A stretch of DNA of 64,000 nucleotides from Nostoc sp. TCL240-02 (GTDB taxonomy: Bacteria; Cyanobacteriota; Cyanobacteriia; Cyanobacteriales; Nostocaceae), in assembly GCF_013343235.1 (NCBI RefSeq), contig NZ_CP040094.1, positions 2,666,501-2,730,500 of the forward strand, read 5' to 3'. Under the pieces are notes generated by a model. The model had not been told where the DNA came from, did not search any database, and saw nothing but the letters and a program-made list of their open reading frames with translations. Shown one piece after another: positions 17,843 through 26,090 of the stretch. Position numbers and translations under genes: made by a program. Numbering within the stretch: the first letter of the stretch is position 1; each line of letters opens with the position of its first letter.

Positions 17843-18907
17843 ATGCTTGAGTTTAAGCAAGGCAATCTATTTGAAGAAAAAGTGGAAGCCCTGGTAAACA
17901 CAGTAAATTGTGTTGGTGTCATGGGCAAAGGTATCGCCTTGCAATTTAAGCAAGCTTATCCTGAAAATTTCCGCCACTATGAGAAAGCTTGTAAAGATGG
18001 TGAAGTACAGCCAGGGCGGATGTTTACTGTAGCAACAGGTAGTCTGTTTAATCCCAGGTATATAATTAACTTTCCCACTAAACGCCACTGGAAAGGGAAG
18101 TCAAAAATAGAAGATATTAAGAGCGGACTAGTGGCTCTAGTTGCAGAAGTGCAACAATTAGGTATCACCTCAATTGCTATTCCTCCTCTAGGATGCGGTA
18201 ACGGTGGCTTGAATTGGTCAGAGGTTAAGCCATTGATAGAATCAGCCTTTGCTCAATTGTCAGATATAGAAATAATTATTTTTGAGCCAGTAGGCGCACC
18301 AGCAGCAGAAAAGATGCCTGTTGCGACCAAAAAGCCCAACATGACCCGCGCGCGTGCTTTATTTATCAGCCTGTTGGAACTGTACGGTATTCCAGGTTAT
18401 GAATTGACCAAGCTGGAAATCCAGAAACTTGCTTATTTTTTACAAGAAGCTGGAGAAACTTTAACACTGCCTTATGTAAAACATAAATATGGCCCCTATG
18501 CTAACAATGTCAATCATGCTTTGAAACGCATTGAAGGACATTACATCTACGGCTACGGTGATGGAACCAGCAAAGCCGAAAGTGCTGAAATCTATGTATT
18601 GCCTGAAGGCAGAGAAGCAGCACAAGCTTTTTTAGAAATAGAACCAGATGCTCAGAAGCGTTTAGAGCGAGTTAGCAACCTCATATATGGCTTTGAAACG
18701 CCTTACGGCATGGAACTGCTAGCAACAGTCCACTGGGTTGCTACCAAAGAATCTAACCCAGCACAAGATAGTGAGCAGGCGATCGCCCTGGTACATGAAT
18801 GGAGCGATCGTAAGCGTAAGCTATTTAAGCCAGAACATATTCGCAAAGCTTGGCAGCGTTTACATGAGCAAAACTGGCTCAACATTAAAGAGCAAACAAC
18901 TTCCTGA
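17843..18907 (+). CDS. darG: DarG-type macrodomain antitoxin
   Basis: A 354-residue antitoxin starting MLEFKQGNLF; an upstream TTG start exists but is less likely, since AAGGGAG sits before this ATG. Residues 1-155 are a macrodomain with NLFEEKVEALVNTVNCVGVMGKGIALQFK and PPLGCGNGGLNWSEVK, the ADP-ribose-binding loops used to remove the modification from DNA. The C-terminal part (about 175-300) has LTKLEIQKLAYFLQEAG and VKHKYGPYANNVNHALK, a helical domain resembling Panacea/DUF4065-type antitoxin domains that binds and neutralises DarT. It follows darT directly. The 3' end overlaps the convergent reverse transcriptase gene by 23 bp. Confidence 0.92.
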   Translation: MLEFKQGNLFEEKVEALVNTVNCVGVMGKGIALQFKQAYPENFRHYEKACKDGEVQPGRMFTVATGSLFNPRYIINFPTKRHWKGKSKIEDIKSGLVALVAEVQQLGITSIAIPPLGCGNGGLNWSEVKPLIESAFAQLSDIEIIIFEPVGAPAAEKMPVATKKPNMTRARALFISLLELYGIPGYELTKLEIQKLAYFLQEAGETLTLPYVKHKYGPYANNVNHALKRIEGHYIYGYGDGTSKAESAEIYVLPEGREAAQAFLEIEPDAQKRLERVSNLIYGFETPYGMELLATVHWVATKESNPAQDSEQAIALVHEWSDRKRKLFKPEHIRKAWQRLHEQNWLNIKEQTTS

Positions 18908-20402
18908 ATATTATTTCAAGAAAGTTACCAATAAAATTCCATGATATAGTTTGGCTTGCCCCTGTATCCTGTATGGCTTTACTATCATTCATTTGACTTA
19001 AAGAACAATTAGGTTTCTCACATAAACACTTTTTTCGTTTATGAAGTCTGTAATACTCTTGCTCAAGAGTAATTAATCCTGCATTTTTAAAATCTGATTT
19101 CTTCAGACGAAGTTGATACTTTGTATAAAAATGTTTGCTAACTTCTTTACGAATCCATTTATCCAATTCACGTATTTGTTGGATGTCTGTAATACCCATA
19201 AAAAATCCCATCCAACTTTTTACTCTTTCTCCTAACACACCACTGCATTCATCACATATTTTCTCACCACGTCCAGTTACTTTTTTATTAATCACATATT
19301 TGATAAAAAAGTTAAATCTACGTTTAGAATTTTCACCAGTTTTATAAGATGGCTCTTTATTAATCTTTTCTATAATTCTTTCTTGGAATCTTATAATGTT
19401 TCCTGGTTTAACTTTGATATGCTCAAGATTGAATTGAAAGCCAACAAACTCTAGAAAATCTTTAGCTATATCAACATGTTTGGTTTTACTTTCATCAGTA
19501 TGTAATTCTAGCTTTATATCTTGCAACTTTTGAGCAACTTCTTGATGTACTAGAGGAATTAATTCTTTTTCTTTTAAAAGTATTACAAAATCATCCGCAT
19601 AACGGACGTATCTCAGAGAATATTTTTTCGATAAATCATTGAGAACCCAACAATCAAATTCATGTAAATATAAATTTGCTAGCATTCCCGAAAGTACACC
19701 ACCTTGAGGAATACCCTGAGTTCTTATAATTCTTTGATTATTTAGAATAGGCTTATGATGATGAAAACGGTATCTGTATGTTTTGCCACATTGGTTTTTA
19801 TGTGGAAGTCCACCAGTTTTGATAAACCGTCTTAATAATTTAGTGGCTAGAGTATTTTGACCAAACTTTATCTCTATAATTTCAAAAAGATATTCGTGAG
19901 ATAGCTTATCGAAAAATTTTACTATATCAGCATCTAAGGCAAATATAAAACCTTGTTTAATATAATAATGAATCAAGCTTGCTGCATAGGGTGCAGACTT
20001 TCCCTTTCTATATGCAAAAGATACTTTATCAAGTTTAGATGTAGCTTGAAAATCTTTTTCTATTTCTTTGTAAATAGCATCATACAATACTTTTTGGACA
20101 ATAACATCGCGTATAGTAGCAATCGATAAAACTCGCTTTCCACCAGATGGCTTGGAAATCTCTATTTCTCGAAAAGTATAAAACTGATATGTACCTTTAA
20201 GTAATCTATTTGATAGAAGCTGACAACGTAAATCAAGTTCCTTTTTAAAAGTTGGGTAAGAAATACCATCTACCCCCATCTGCACTTTTGGCTCACCCTG
20301 CTGCAAGAAATCCGTTTTTTGTTGTTCGTAAGCTTTAAACGCAGCCTTTAGCTTCTCCGGCTGAAAGTATTCAGTGAGTAAATCGTCCAAGGATCTGGAC
20401 AT
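18885..20402 (-). CDS. Reverse transcriptase of group II intron-like lineage, candidate defence RT
   Basis: A 505-residue RT starting MSRSLDDLL; 51 further upstream codons are open but unlikely. RT blocks: GKRVLSIATIRDVIVQKVLYD (about 88-108), ALDADIVKFFDKL with catalytic D157, QGIPQGGVLSGMLANLYLHEFD, and RYADDFVIL with Y268-A-D-D271. LEFVGFQF follows as thumb. The C-terminal 150 residues are basic and contain two Cys pairs (CDECSG and CLCEKPNC) but no HNH or obvious endonuclease. It is the only leftward cargo gene, convergent with darG (23-bp overlap) and divergent from hsdR. No group II intron domain V is visible, so a retron-like or DRT-like defence RT, or an orphan intron-derived RT, is possible. 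Confidence 0.85.
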   Translation of the reverse strand: MSRSLDDLLTEYFQPEKLKAAFKAYEQQKTDFLQQGEPKVQMGVDGISYPTFKKELDLRCQLLSNRLLKGTYQFYTFREIEISKPSGGKRVLSIATIRDVIVQKVLYDAIYKEIEKDFQATSKLDKVSFAYRKGKSAPYAASLIHYYIKQGFIFALDADIVKFFDKLSHEYLFEIIEIKFGQNTLATKLLRRFIKTGGLPHKNQCGKTYRYRFHHHKPILNNQRIIRTQGIPQGGVLSGMLANLYLHEFDCWVLNDLSKKYSLRYVRYADDFVILLKEKELIPLVHQEVAQKLQDIKLELHTDESKTKHVDIAKDFLEFVGFQFNLEHIKVKPGNIIRFQERIIEKINKEPSYKTGENSKRRFNFFIKYVINKKVTGRGEKICDECSGVLGERVKSWMGFFMGITDIQQIRELDKWIRKEVSKHFYTKYQLRLKKSDFKNAGLITLEQEYYRLHKRKKCLCEKPNCSLSQMNDSKAIQDTGASQTISWNFIGNFLEIIFRKLFAL

Positions 20403-20816
20403 ATTTTTATTTTGTAGTGATTTAATTATTTGGAAGTGCTTACTGCTAAGGCGGACAGAGAACGCTAGACACTCCCTCAACCTGTCTCCTCTACTATGGT
20501 GTAGAGTATAACCAATACCTATTATTTCTAACAGGTATAAAGAAACTCCTGTCAAGGTGGGCCTCTTATATTTCTTCCTTTGCTATAAGTTAGCATAGCT
20601 TGGAACAGCTACCCACTTGGGATAAGACGCTTTTAGGCATCCACGGTAGGTTCAAAGACCTAACCTAGCATTATTAGACAGCATATCATCAGTTATTCAT
20701 CAATTGCTTATAACTAGATTTTTCTATACCAAAAAAACATAAATTAAGTATTATCACCCTAAATAGGAGAGAGTAAATTAATTAAAATCATTCTATAACC
20801 CTTGTAAAAATAATTT
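20403..20816 (-). other. 414-bp structured non-coding region 5' of the reverse transcriptase
   Basis: There is no credible gene. On the RT strand it shows several hairpins: GACAG/CTGTC enclosing a GAGGGAG loop (about 20490-20452), ACAGG/CCTGT (20552-20531) and TAGGT/ACCTA (about 20664-20647). Such a long structured leader is where retrons and some defence RTs encode their template RNA. It must also contain the hsdR promoter on the plus strand. Plus-strand GAGAACGCT(n4)ACTCCCTCAA at 20458-20480 recurs with a 3-nt gap at 489-510. Confidence 0.4.
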
Positions 20817-23800
20817 ATGTCCCAACAAACTCCTGAGTATATTCATGTAGAACTGCCTACCATTCAACAACTCACCAGCATGGGTTGGCAGTACATTGAA
20901 GGAGATTGGGACAATGCCAAAGTTACCGAACGAGAAAACTTCAAGCAAGTTCTACTGACAGAGCGCCTCAAAGCCGCTGTCAAACGCATCAACCTGGATG
21001 ACAACGGTAATCCCTGGCTTGATGATCTTCAAGTTCAAGCCGCAGTTAGTCAGTTAGAACGTCTGGGTGCAAATAGATTAATGGAAGCTAACCAAGCCGC
21101 CACAGAATTGCTACTCAAAGGCACTACTGTTTTAGGACAAGACGGTAAACAGCATACGGTACATTTTATTGAATTTGACCCTGAACTTTGCGATCGCAAC
21201 GATTTTCTTGCCATCAATCAATATCGAGTAGACCCGCCTTGGGCAACAGGTAATAGGGGGTTTATAGTCCCAGACATGGTACTACTTGTTAACGGCATTC
21301 CTCTAGTAGTGATTGAATGTAAAAGTCCCAATTTAGATAACCCGATAACTGAAGCAATTCAAGACTTATTGAAATATTCCAATCAACGGGGTAGCAGTCA
21401 ACCAGAAGGCGCAGAAAAATTATTCCACTACAATCTGCTGATGATAGCAGCCTCTAGAGGACGGGCAACAGCCGGAACCATCGGCGCAAATTATGAACAT
21501 TATGTTGATTGGAAAGATACCATTCCCACCCCCCAAGCGGAAATTGCCGCACAATTAGGTGCTTCTGAATTGAATTCTCGTCAAACCCTCATCGCCGGGA
21601 TGTTGAAACCAGCTAATCTTATCGGCATCCTGCATAATTTCACCTTATTTAAAACTAGCGGCGGACGCACCATTAAAATAGTTCCCCGTTACCAGCAATA
21701 TCGCGCAGTATACAAAGCACTGCAACGACTCCAACACAACCAAACCCGCGCCCAACATGGCACAGATGACCAACGCGGTGGAATTATCTGGCATACCCAA
21801 GGTTCAGGTAAAAGCCTGACGATGGTTTACTTAATTCGGAAAATTCGCACCATCCCAGAATTACGCCGCTTTAAAATTGTGGTTGTCACCGACCGCAGAG
21901 ACTTAGAAAAACAACTTGCAGATACCGCCGTCCTCACTGGGGAACCATTACAAAAAGCTAAAAAGGTCAAAAGGCTAGAACAATACTTGCAACAACCAGG
22001 CGCTGGCTTAGTCTTCGGGATGATTCAGAAATTTAAAGGCGGCGAAGATTCTGAGGAAGAAGCAGAAATTGAACCAATTCCGAAAAACCTCAATCCTTCC
22101 GAAAATATCCTAGTGCTAATTGACGAAGCACACCGTTCTCACGCCAAAACCCTGCACACCAATTTATTAGAAGCCTTACCTAACTGTGTCCGTATCGGCT
22201 TTACTGGTACACCCATTGTCAAAGCTGCCAAAAAAACCACGCTGCAAATTTTCGGTTCATTTATCGACGAATACAATATCCGCCAATCCCAAGAAGATAA
22301 AGTTACTTTGCCCATTGTCTACGAAGGTTTAGAAGCTAGAGGTACTATTACTCAAGGTGATGACCTCGACCAACTTTTTGAAATTATCTTTGCTGATAAA
22401 ACTCCAGAAGAACGGGCGCAAATTAAAGCTAAGTATGCGACTAAAACCCAAGTTGGCGAAGCACGAGAACTAATTAAAGCCAAAGCTAAAAGTATGCTGC
22501 GTCATTATATTGAGCGCATTTTAGCAGGAGGCTTTAAAGCGCAAGTAGTCGCCTCTACCCGTCTCGCCGCAGTCCGTTACCAAGAGGGATTTGTGGAAGC
22601 ACAACGGGAAATAGTACAGCAGCTAGAACACCGCGCCCCTATTCTGCAAAGTCTCGATACTGAAGCTTTAGAATCGCTTGATGCCGAAACTCGTTTTTTT
22701 GCTCAAGCACTCCCTCATCTTGAAACTATACGCAAGCTAGAATTTGCTGCTGTCATCTCTGGCGATAAAGGAGATTATCCAAGCTGGAAAAAGTGGACAG
22801 ATAAAAGTCAACAAGAAATTAATATTGAGAAATTTAAAAAGTCTTTAGACCAAGATAGTTTAGCGATTTTAATTGTAAAAAATATGCTTTTAACGGGTTT
22901 TGATGCACCGTTAGAACAAGCCCTATATTTAGACAGGTCACTAAAAGAATACGAATTGCTGCAAGCGATCGCTCGTGTTAACCGAGTGTATAATGATAAA
23001 AAAACAGAAGGGTTAGTAGTCGATTATTACGGTGTTGATATCGCTGCTGCACTCTCGGTTTACGAGAATATTGATACAGAATCTGCTTTGTTTGATATTC
23101 GTGCAGAATTACCAAAATTGCGCGACAGACACCAGCGAGTTATTGCTCTATTCACTAAAAATGGCTGCACAATTGATGATGTAGATGCTTGTGTAGACTT
23201 GCTCCTAGATGAAAGGCTCAGAGTTGAATTTAATGACTGCTTCCAAGATTTCCTCAACACTCTCGATACAATACTGCCGCGTTCAGAAGCACGTCAACCC
23301 TATAATTTTGTTCGAGATGCCAAACAACTTGGCTTTATTAAAAAAGCTGTTGCTGACCTGTACAGAGATGAAAAACTGAACATCATTAGTGCCAAAGAGA
23401 AAGTTAGGGCATTAATAGACCAATATATTGAATCCCAAGGTATTGACCCAAAAGTACCACCAGTTGATATCATGTCACTGGATTTTAAAACCCATGTCCA
23501 GCGTCATCGCTCGATTAAAGCACAAGCCGCAGAAATGGAATTCGCTGCTCGTCACCATATCAGCGAAAATTATGAAGAAGACCCAGTTTACTACAAAAAT
23601 TTAAGTGAAAAGCTAACAGAGATTCTGGAATCCTTAGCTGATAACTGGGAAGAAAAAGTTGAGGCGTTGCGGAAGTATATCGAACAAATTCAAGCTGGTC
23701 GTACTACAGATGAGACTGGATTAGATCCCAAAACTCAAATGCCATTTCTCAACATTTTAGGTGAATATTCCCAAAAACAGCTCCCCGAACTTGCTCAAAC

Positions 23801-23999
23801 AACTGTGGAAATTGTCGAACATATCCGGCAAGAAGTACGACGGGTGAATTGGGGTAGCCAAATAGTCCAAGAGGATTTGAGAAGGTGGATAGCAGGTTAC
23901 TTGGATGAGCGCGATTTAGTGAGTTACGACCAACTAGAAGAAGTTGCGGATAAATTAGTCCAACTAGCTAGGAGAAATCGTGATAGTTTAATGGCATGA
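20817..23999 (+). CDS. hsdR: Type I restriction endonuclease, motor subunit HsdR
   Basis: A 1060-residue translocase/nuclease. The N-terminal nuclease domain has LVNGIPLVVIECKSPN, the PD-(D/E)XK active site (about 160-175). Then come two RecA-like helicase domains: Walker A HTQGSGKSLTMVYL, DEAH box LVLIDEAHRSHA, GFTGTPI, then VKNMLLTGFDAPLEQALYLDR and QAIARVNRVY (motif VI). A helical C-terminal region that binds HsdM/HsdS follows. Length is typical. It is separated from hsdM-hsdS by darTG and the RT, but all plus-strand genes run the same way. Its TGA overlaps the next ATG by 4 bp. Confidence 0.95.
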   Translation: MSQQTPEYIHVELPTIQQLTSMGWQYIEGDWDNAKVTERENFKQVLLTERLKAAVKRINLDDNGNPWLDDLQVQAAVSQLERLGANRLMEANQAATELLLKGTTVLGQDGKQHTVHFIEFDPELCDRNDFLAINQYRVDPPWATGNRGFIVPDMVLLVNGIPLVVIECKSPNLDNPITEAIQDLLKYSNQRGSSQPEGAEKLFHYNLLMIAASRGRATAGTIGANYEHYVDWKDTIPTPQAEIAAQLGASELNSRQTLIAGMLKPANLIGILHNFTLFKTSGGRTIKIVPRYQQYRAVYKALQRLQHNQTRAQHGTDDQRGGIIWHTQGSGKSLTMVYLIRKIRTIPELRRFKIVVVTDRRDLEKQLADTAVLTGEPLQKAKKVKRLEQYLQQPGAGLVFGMIQKFKGGEDSEEEAEIEPIPKNLNPSENILVLIDEAHRSHAKTLHTNLLEALPNCVRIGFTGTPIVKAAKKTTLQIFGSFIDEYNIRQSQEDKVTLPIVYEGLEARGTITQGDDLDQLFEIIFADKTPEERAQIKAKYATKTQVGEARELIKAKAKSMLRHYIERILAGGFKAQVVASTRLAAVRYQEGFVEAQREIVQQLEHRAPILQSLDTEALESLDAETRFFAQALPHLETIRKLEFAAVISGDKGDYPSWKKWTDKSQQEINIEKFKKSLDQDSLAILIVKNMLLTGFDAPLEQALYLDRSLKEYELLQAIARVNRVYNDKKTEGLVVDYYGVDIAAALSVYENIDTESALFDIRAELPKLRDRHQRVIALFTKNGCTIDDVDACVDLLLDERLRVEFNDCFQDFLNTLDTILPRSEARQPYNFVRDAKQLGFIKKAVADLYRDEKLNIISAKEKVRALIDQYIESQGIDPKVPPVDIMSLDFKTHVQRHRSIKAQAAEMEFAARHHISENYEEDPVYYKNLSEKLTEILESLADNWEEKVEALRKYIEQIQAGRTTDETGLDPKTQMPFLNILGEYSQKQLPELAQTTVEIVEHIRQEVRRVNWGSQIVQEDLRRWIAGYLDERDLVSYDQLEEVADKLVQLARRNRDSLMA

Positions 24000-24694
24000 A
24001 AACTATCACCTTTGGCGACCTGAGCTTTGAAATTCGCCACAGTTCCAAACGCCGTACCGTAGGTATTACCGTTGAACGTGACGGTCAATTAGTCTTAGCT
24101 TCTCCCCCAGAAGTGCCAATAGAAACATTAGAAAGAATTGTCAGCGATAAACGCTACTGGATTTACAGTAAACTTTTAAAAAAAGAGTCATTAAATCCAC
24201 CAGCTAGCGTTAAAGAATACGTATCAGGTGAAGGTTTTTATTATCTAGGACGTAGCTATTGCCTCAAAGTAGTAGATGGAGTTCAACAACAGCCATCTCT
24301 GAGACTATATCAAAGCCGCTTTGAGCTACAAAGCCCAGCACAAGCTCAAGGTCGAGAACACTTTATTAAGTGGTATCGGGAACACCTTCAGCCAATTGTA
24401 GAACAACAAATTGCCAAACTGATTAAACGAGTTACTACTTCGCCTCGTTCAGTACAAGTACGTGAGTTAGGGAATCGTTGGGGTTCTTGTGGACACAAAG
24501 GGGATTTATATTTTCATTGGCGAGTGGCAATGCTACCACGAACGATGATTGAGTATTTGGCAGTTCATGAATTAGTGCATCTAATTGAACCTGATCACAG
24601 CACTGCATTTTGGCATAGGGTGGAGCGTATTCTACCAGATTATCTTGAGCGAAAGCAGTGGTTAGCTGAGAATGGGGCAATCTATAACCTTTAG
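23996..24694 (+). CDS. YgjP-like (M48-type) zinc metallopeptidase of the RM locus
   Basis: A 232-residue protein with the YgjP/SprT-like zincin signature YLAVHELVHLIEPDHSTAFW (HExxH near 195-199, third ligand His further on) and an N-terminal beta-rich part with KRRTVGITVERDG. VRELGNRWGSCGHKGDLYFHWRV is the characteristic WGSC block. Such genes commonly ride with type I RM operons; their substrate is unknown, and a role in controlling restriction by proteolysis is only a suggestion. Its start overlaps the hsdR stop (ATGA), so it is translationally coupled. Confidence 0.88.
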   Translation: MKTITFGDLSFEIRHSSKRRTVGITVERDGQLVLASPPEVPIETLERIVSDKRYWIYSKLLKKESLNPPASVKEYVSGEGFYYLGRSYCLKVVDGVQQQPSLRLYQSRFELQSPAQAQGREHFIKWYREHLQPIVEQQIAKLIKRVTTSPRSVQVRELGNRWGSCGHKGDLYFHWRVAMLPRTMIEYLAVHELVHLIEPDHSTAFWHRVERILPDYLERKQWLAENGAIYNL

Positions 24695-24741
24695 AAAAAT
24701 AATTAAGAGCGATCGTATTTAGACAAAGTTGAAAGAATGTG

Positions 24742-25251
24742 TCAAACTTCTACAAATTTTTGATAATTTACCATCTCTGTAAATCTCATAAAACACCTCT
24801 GGCAATGTCCATCTATCCACAAAGCTGGAATTTTAAACCTTCCACCGCAGTTAGGACATTCCGAAAGTAAATGTAATTTATGGCGATCGCATCCCTTAGT
24901 CGCCTTAAACTGCCATTCAATTTTGTGGCAAGGCGAGTCTGCATAACAAGCAGCACATAATCGAATTGGTTCAAGATTCATCCCTACCCTAGCAGGTGCT
25001 AACATCTTCTCTAAGCTATCAGCGTCAACTTCCACCACAGTAGCTAAAGCCTCCAACTGCTGCCGAGAAGCAGGAGGATTAAAGCGAAACTTTTCCTATC
25101 GGGCGATCGCACCTCCAAGTCCTGCTGCTTTACCTAACCCAGTAGGGGTTAAATCATTTGCCTGTCGAAAGCGTCCCAAAAAATGACTTAGGCTTTCTCC
25201 TTGATATGGTTGAACTCTAAACAGCCAAGGCTTAATATTTTCCACTTCCAT
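24742..25251 (-). pseudogene. tniQ: tniQ with an in-frame amber stop at a conserved Trp codon
   Basis: Read as one frame from the ATG overlapping the tnsC stop, the product would be 169 residues: MEVENIKPWLFRVQPYQGES, then SLSHFLGRFRQAN, and after the break EKFRFNPPASRQQLEAL and the zinc-finger part CAACYADSPCHKIEW, CDRHKLHLLSECPNC. Codon 52 is TAG (25096-25098) where V-K TniQ has Trp (ARWERF). Everything else aligns without indels. TniQ bridges the Cas12k complex and the TnsC filament, so loss would abolish guided insertion. Re-initiation at an internal ATG (25056) would give a 104-residue fragment lacking the N-terminal block. A sequencing error or suppression is possible. Confidence 0.88.
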
Positions 25252-26087
25252 CACTTGTACTCAGCAGCTACTTCCTTCAAAGTTTCCAAGTCAATTTTTT
25301 GCAGTCCTTTTTTTAAAGCCCGAATTGCAGTCTCTCTCAGAATCATATCCATCAAACCGATATAACCTCCAGTTGCTTCCCCTAACGTCTTCAACATCGT
25401 TTTACTCGAAAGGTTGGAAGCAACTGGCAATCTCAGTATTTGTTTCTCCCAAATATCCACCGTTCGCTTAAAATCTTCCCCTGACATCTTTCCAAAACGG
25501 TGACAAGACCGAAAACGGTTGTAAACTTGCTCATCCCGCTTAATCACTGCATCTAAGCGGTCAGTTCCTACCAAAATCACTGCTATTTCCAACCTGTCAA
25601 AAATATCACGCACTTCCGCAAAAGTTTTCGGCTTAAAGCGGTCAGCTTCATCAATAATCAACATCTCCACGCCGCAACCTTTAAGAACCCGTAGTGTTCT
25701 ATCTCGAATTTCTGCCACTGTTCCTTTAGTTACTTGATATTTTAAATGCTCCATAATTACCCCAAATAATTCCTTAGCACCGCACTCTTGGGGAATTTGG
25801 ATATAAGCTACAGGTACAGTTGGGGGTTTTCCTGCAACTTGAGAGGGTTTATTCCTAAGCCTATAGGCATCACAACCCATTGTTTTACCTGTTCTGGACT
25901 CACCTACCACACGCCCAGATTGTCTTGATTGGCGCTTTCCTTCCAACCAATCATGGAGAATTTGCACTTGTTCAAGTGGGACAAAACCTTTACGATTTAA
26001 TCGTTGAATCTCCGCCTGTAATTTTTCACTATTAACGGGAATATCACCCAATTGTTGGGCGACTGCTTGGGCTTCTTTTGAAGTCAT
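25251..26087 (-). CDS. tnsC: TnsC, AAA+ ATPase of the CAST
   Basis: A 278-residue AAA+ protein that forms ATP-dependent filaments on DNA and connects target recognition to the TnsB transposase. Walker A is GESRTGKT (about 62-69), Walker B MLIIDEADRFKP (about 140-151), sensor I ILVGTDRLD and the arginine-finger region NRFRSCHRFG. Length matches V-K TnsC (about 276). It is intact, 3 bp after the tnsB stop, and its own stop shares one base with the tniQ start (ATGA), a three-gene operon. Confidence 0.95.
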   Translation of the reverse strand: MTSKEAQAVAQQLGDIPVNSEKLQAEIQRLNRKGFVPLEQVQILHDWLEGKRQSRQSGRVVGESRTGKTMGCDAYRLRNKPSQVAGKPPTVPVAYIQIPQECGAKELFGVIMEHLKYQVTKGTVAEIRDRTLRVLKGCGVEMLIIDEADRFKPKTFAEVRDIFDRLEIAVILVGTDRLDAVIKRDEQVYNRFRSCHRFGKMSGEDFKRTVDIWEKQILRLPVASNLSSKTMLKTLGEATGGYIGLMDMILRETAIRALKKGLQKIDLETLKEVAAEYK

Positions 26088-26090
26088 TTT

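Noticed and set aside
18885..20816. A complete group II intron around the reverse transcriptase
   Set aside because: No domain V-like hairpin or plausible intron ends were seen, and the RT gene overlaps the 3' end of an intact darG instead of interrupting a gene.
24742..25056. A separate 104-residue gene encoding a zinc-finger protein
   Set aside because: It is the C-terminal two-thirds of tniQ after the in-frame TAG. The N-terminal third is in the same frame immediately upstream, so it was annotated as one interrupted gene.
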